Part shown: positions 13,366 through 15,833 of the stretch, one piece after another
How positions within the stretch are numbered: position 1 is the stretch's first letter
Layout of the letters: every line of letters starts with the position of its first letter
DNA from: JAWXVE01 sp044425575
Lineage (GTDB): Bacteria; Bacillota; Clostridia; Lachnospirales; Lachnospiraceae
Length of the DNA stretch: 15,833 nt
Assembly: GCA_044425575.1 (NCBI GenBank)
Contig: JAWXVE010000055.1
Location: forward strand, 1-15,833
Reading direction: 5' to 3'
The notes under the pieces: model-generated
Databases searched by the model: none
What the model was told of the DNA's origin: nothing
What the model saw: only the letters and a program-made list of their open reading frames with translations
Program-made: the position numbers and the translations under genes

Positions 13366-14766
13366 ATGACTTATCAGAAAAATGATGTAGTAATTCTTAC
13401 CATTGATGACATAGGGTCTAAGGGAGAAGGGATTGGCAAGATTGATGGATATACTTTATTTGTCAAGGATGCTATACTAGGCGATACCATTCGCGCTAAG
13501 ATTATGAAGAGTAAGAAACAATATGGATTTGCAAGGCTAGAGGAAGTGATTACACCTTCCTCTTTTCGTGTTATTCCAAAGTGTGCACTGGCGAAGCAAT
13601 GTGGGGGATGTCAGCTACAAGCCATGTCTTATGAGCAACAACTTACTTACAAGCAAAATAAAGTGAAGAATCATCTTGTGCGTATTGGAAAGTTCCTAGA
13701 AGATGAGATAGAACAACTTATGGAGCCAATTATAGGAATGGAAGAGCCATATCGTTATCGGAATAAAGCACAATTTCCAATTGGCAAGAGCAAAGATGGA
13801 AGGATAATTGCAGGTTTCTATGCAGAGCGTACCCATTATATTGTCGAGAACACAGATTGTTTGTTAGGTGTTGACGAGAACCAAATAATATTGAAGGTCA
13901 TGCTTGCATTTTTGGAAAAATATCATGTCTTACCTTACGATGAGGAGACGGGCAAAGGTCTTATTAGACACGTTCTTATCCGAAAGGGATTTACCACAGA
14001 AGAATTAATGGTGTGCCTTGTGATAAATGGAAAGCAATTATTACAGGAACAAGAATTAGTGGTGGCACTTAAGACCATTCCACATATGACAAGCATCTCA
14101 TTGAATTATAATAATAAAATTACTAATGTTATTCTTGGGGAAGAGACGAAATGTATCTGGGGTAAAGAATATATTGAAGATTGGATTGGAGCTGTTAAGT
14201 TCCGTATCTCACCACAATCTTTCTATCAAGTAAATCCAGTACAAACGAAAGTATTATATGAACTTGCCTTGGAATATGCCAACTTAACAGGCGCTGAAAC
14301 AGTATGGGATCTCTATTGTGGAATTGGAACGATTTCATTATTCTTAGCCCAAAGTGCAAAACACGTCTATGGTGTAGAAATAGTACCGCAAGCAATTGAA
14401 GACGCTAGGCAGAACGCCCAGATTAACGAAATTACCAATGTAACCTTCTATGTAGGGAAGGCAGAAGAAGTACTCCCCGCCCAATATGCAGAATCGGGTA
14501 TCTATGCAGATGTTATTGTAGTGGACCCGCCGAGAAAAGGGTGTGACGAAGCATGTCTCTCCACCATGGTGGAAATGGCACCCAAGCGAATTGTGTATGT
14601 AAGTTGCGATAGCGCCACACTAGCACGTGATATGGCATATCTGTGTGAGAATGGGTATCAACTTGAGAAAGTGCAGGCAGTGGACCAGTTTGGTCATACG
14701 GTTCATGTTGAGACGGTATGTCTTTTGTCCCACAAAGACCCACAAAACTGTTCACCATCTAAATAG
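13366..14766 (+). CDS. rlmD: 23S rRNA (uracil-C5)-methyltransferase, RlmD/RlmCD (RumA) family
   Basis: The protein has 466 residues. It has an N-terminal TRAM domain (about 2-60), iron-sulphur cysteines C73, C79, C82 (CALAKQCGGC) and C165 (ENTDCLLG), the SAM loop DLYCGIGTISL (315-325), VDPPRKG (386-392) and catalytic C414 in VSCDSATLARD. The base HVET (447-450) is also present, so the enzyme should be active. It uses SAM to form 5-methyluridine in 23S rRNA; Bacillus has one enzyme for both U747 and U1939, so position specificity is uncertain. The last residues (about SHKDPQNCSPSK) are unlike a usual RumA end, and the final 64 bases overlap a convergent serine recombinase gene. This shows that a mobile element has inserted in the 3' end and supplied a new stop codon without damaging the core. 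AGAGGA precedes ATG 13366. Confidence 0.93.
   Translation: MTYQKNDVVILTIDDIGSKGEGIGKIDGYTLFVKDAILGDTIRAKIMKSKKQYGFARLEEVITPSSFRVIPKCALAKQCGGCQLQAMSYEQQLTYKQNKVKNHLVRIGKFLEDEIEQLMEPIIGMEEPYRYRNKAQFPIGKSKDGRIIAGFYAERTHYIVENTDCLLGVDENQIILKVMLAFLEKYHVLPYDEETGKGLIRHVLIRKGFTTEELMVCLVINGKQLLQEQELVVALKTIPHMTSISLNYNNKITNVILGEETKCIWGKEYIEDWIGAVKFRISPQSFYQVNPVQTKVLYELALEYANLTGAETVWDLYCGIGTISLFLAQSAKHVYGVEIVPQAIEDARQNAQINEITNVTFYVGKAEEVLPAQYAESGIYADVIVVDPPRKGCDEACLSTMVEMAPKRIVYVSCDSATLARDMAYLCENGYQLEKVQAVDQFGHTVHVETVCLLSHKDPQNCSPSK
14697..14750. other. Probable attachment-site junction of an integrative element in rlmD
   Basis: The conserved rlmD coding sequence for HVETVCLL ends near 14730, and beyond it the frame looks foreign. 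The 3' end of rumA-type genes is a known integration hot spot for large-serine-recombinase elements in Bacillota. Possible recombinase-binding sequence includes the inverted repeat TTTGT-CCC-ACAAA (14724-14736) and two direct CCCACAAA copies (14729-14736 and 14739-14746). The exact crossover dinucleotide cannot be set without the other element end or an empty site. Confidence 0.55.
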
Positions 14767-15833
14767 AGTGGAAATTTAAACAAAATAGACTTTAATGGAG
14801 TGTCTGACTCTCCATGTGGAAAAATCTCTATTGCTTCGATCAATGAAGTGATTAGGGATTTTTTCTCTTCATCGCCTGATTTATCAAAGAGGGTATCAAA
14901 GTTAGCAAGCAGGGTATATATATTTTCTAAAGATAGGGTATCTGCTTCAACAGCCTTTAAGCTAACGTTAACATCTTCTATATTGTTTTCGATTTCATAT
15001 ATCAAATCATATAGTGAATCTAATCGCTTGGTCATATCGGAAATTTTTCTTTCTCTAAAGCGAGCATCTAATGGAAGGGTATCAATTTCAGCTTCCAGTC
15101 TATTTTTGTTCTGCATGGTTTCCTTTAATTTTGAGTGATAATTTGCAAGTTCCTTATCTAATGTAGTTGTATCGAATTGTTTGCCAATCTTTGCTTTAAT
15201 CTCATTAGAAAAATCACTTTTCTTTATTAGTTCTCGAATAGCTTCTACAACTAATGGTTCTATATCAGTTTTCTTTAGTAACGTTGTATAATCACAATGT
15301 TTACCTCTTGCAGTTTTTGCTTTACTACACACATAATAATAGATCTCTTTATATGTACCATCTTTATTAGTCCATGCGTGTTTGTTGGTATACATTGGAC
15401 CACCACATTTTGGACATTTTAAAATACCACTAAGTAAATGTGCTCGATCTCTACCGATTTTAGAAGCAGATTTCACACCAGTACGTTTGCGTTTTTCAGC
15501 AGCCTGTTGCCAAAGTTCTTCACTAACAATTGCTTCGTGTTGTCCTTCTGCCACAATATAATCTTCTTGATGTACTAAACGGTAATCATTTTTAGTTCCT
15601 TTGACTTTTTCTTTAGAACGTCTACCAAATGCAATTTTACCTGCATAGACTGGATTATCTATGATAGTTTTAATAAAATGTGCACTCCATAAGGCGAGTG
15701 ATCCATTATCACGAACAACTTTTTCTATACCTTGTAAGTTTAAATAATTTGCAATTTTAACAAAGCCAATATTATCAGTTACATATTTATCAAAAATAAT
15801 TCTAATTGCTTCAGCTTCATTTTCTTTAATTAG
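14703..15833 (-). CDS. Large serine recombinase (integrase), N-terminus outside window
   Basis: The minus-strand frame is open from the right edge to the stop at 14703-14705, giving 376 residues; the GTG at 15552-15554 is internal. From the edge inward come the Recombinase domain (ENEAEAIRIIFDKYV, LWSAHFIKTIIDNPVYAGKI, EAIVSEELWQQA), then a zinc ribbon with CPKCGG and paired cysteines in YYVCSKAKTARGKHCDY. A long coiled coil (about 14850-15150, NRLEAEIDTLPLD, DSLYDLIYEIENNIEDVN) and a short tail follow. The N-terminal resolvase domain with the nucleophilic serine lies beyond the window. Enzymes of this type integrate and excise ICEs or prophages by a 2-base staggered exchange between attP and attB. 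Its 3' end overlaps rlmD by 64 bases, placing the element end at that gene, with the rest to the right. Family near certain; element type unknown. Confidence 0.93.
   Translation of the reverse strand, partial: LIKENEAEAIRIIFDKYVTDNIGFVKIANYLNLQGIEKVVRDNGSLALWSAHFIKTIIDNPVYAGKIAFGRRSKEKVKGTKNDYRLVHQEDYIVAEGQHEAIVSEELWQQAAEKRKRTGVKSASKIGRDRAHLLSGILKCPKCGGPMYTNKHAWTNKDGTYKEIYYYVCSKAKTARGKHCDYTTLLKKTDIEPLVVEAIRELIKKSDFSNEIKAKIGKQFDTTTLDKELANYHSKLKETMQNKNRLEAEIDTLPLDARFRERKISDMTKRLDSLYDLIYEIENNIEDVNVSLKAVEADTLSLENIYTLLANFDTLFDKSGDEEKKSLITSLIEAIEIFPHGESDTPLKSILFKFPLYLDGEQFCGSLWDKRHTVST

Noticed and set aside
14800..15138. Plus-strand open frame of 112 codons inside the recombinase gene
   Set aside because: It is the antisense of the recombinase coiled coil; no ribosome binding site or recognisable domain, and the minus-strand gene is clearly real.

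Overview
The window looks like a low-GC Gram-positive chromosome, most likely an anaerobic member of Clostridia close to Lachnospiraceae. The reasons are AT-rich codon use, strong AGGAGG-type ribosome binding sites, TTG starts, and a typical Bacillota gene set (MutS2, YhaM, TrmL, an RlmCD/RumA-type methyltransferase, an AlaR/AlaT pair). No rRNA, tRNA or CRISPR array was seen. Species cannot be assigned from the sequence alone.

Layout. (1) 1-1004: the C-terminal end of a DnaQ-like exonuclease converges on, and overlaps, a minus-strand membrane-anchored TPR-like protein; a 34-residue membrane microprotein follows on the plus strand. (2) 1067-4270: a plus-strand cluster of four genes, namely a PurM/HypE-like ATP-binding protein, an Lrp/AsnC regulator (AlaR-like), an alanine-type aminotransferase (AlaT-like, ATGA overlap with the regulator) and the tRNA methyltransferase TrmL. 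(3) 9431 down to 4275: a minus-strand run of mutS2, an OmpR-type response regulator, a small S26 signal-peptidase-like protein and a sensor histidine kinase. A 37-bp tandem duplication covers the mutS2 stop codon. (4) 9543-11007: a roughly 1.46-kb, visibly more AT-rich block between mutS2 and an htrA-like gene. It holds a WYL-type regulator broken by a frameshift in a run of eight T, a small secreted protein, a 53-residue two-helix membrane protein and a strong hairpin terminator. The block is bracketed by two 31-bp direct repeats differing at one base, and each repeat is a good TTTACA-N17-TATACT promoter. (5) 11075-14766: an htrA-like protein that appears to have lost its catalytic residues, YhaM exoribonuclease and an RlmD/RlmCD-type 23S rRNA methyltransferase, closely spaced and probably one operon. 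(6) 14703-15833: the C-terminal two thirds of a large serine recombinase on the minus strand, overlapping the 3' end of the methyltransferase gene. This marks one end of an integrative element that continues beyond the window.

How the parts may work together. The alaR/alaT pair suggests alanine/pyruvate nitrogen metabolism, with the PurM-like protein as an uncharacterised partner. The response regulator, peptidase and kinase form a plausible envelope-sensing unit with a protease built in. The best candidate for something undescribed is the promoter-flanked cassette of regulator, secreted small protein and two-helix membrane protein. It resembles a small bacteriocin/immunity or signalling module in layout, but nothing in the sequences proves that role.
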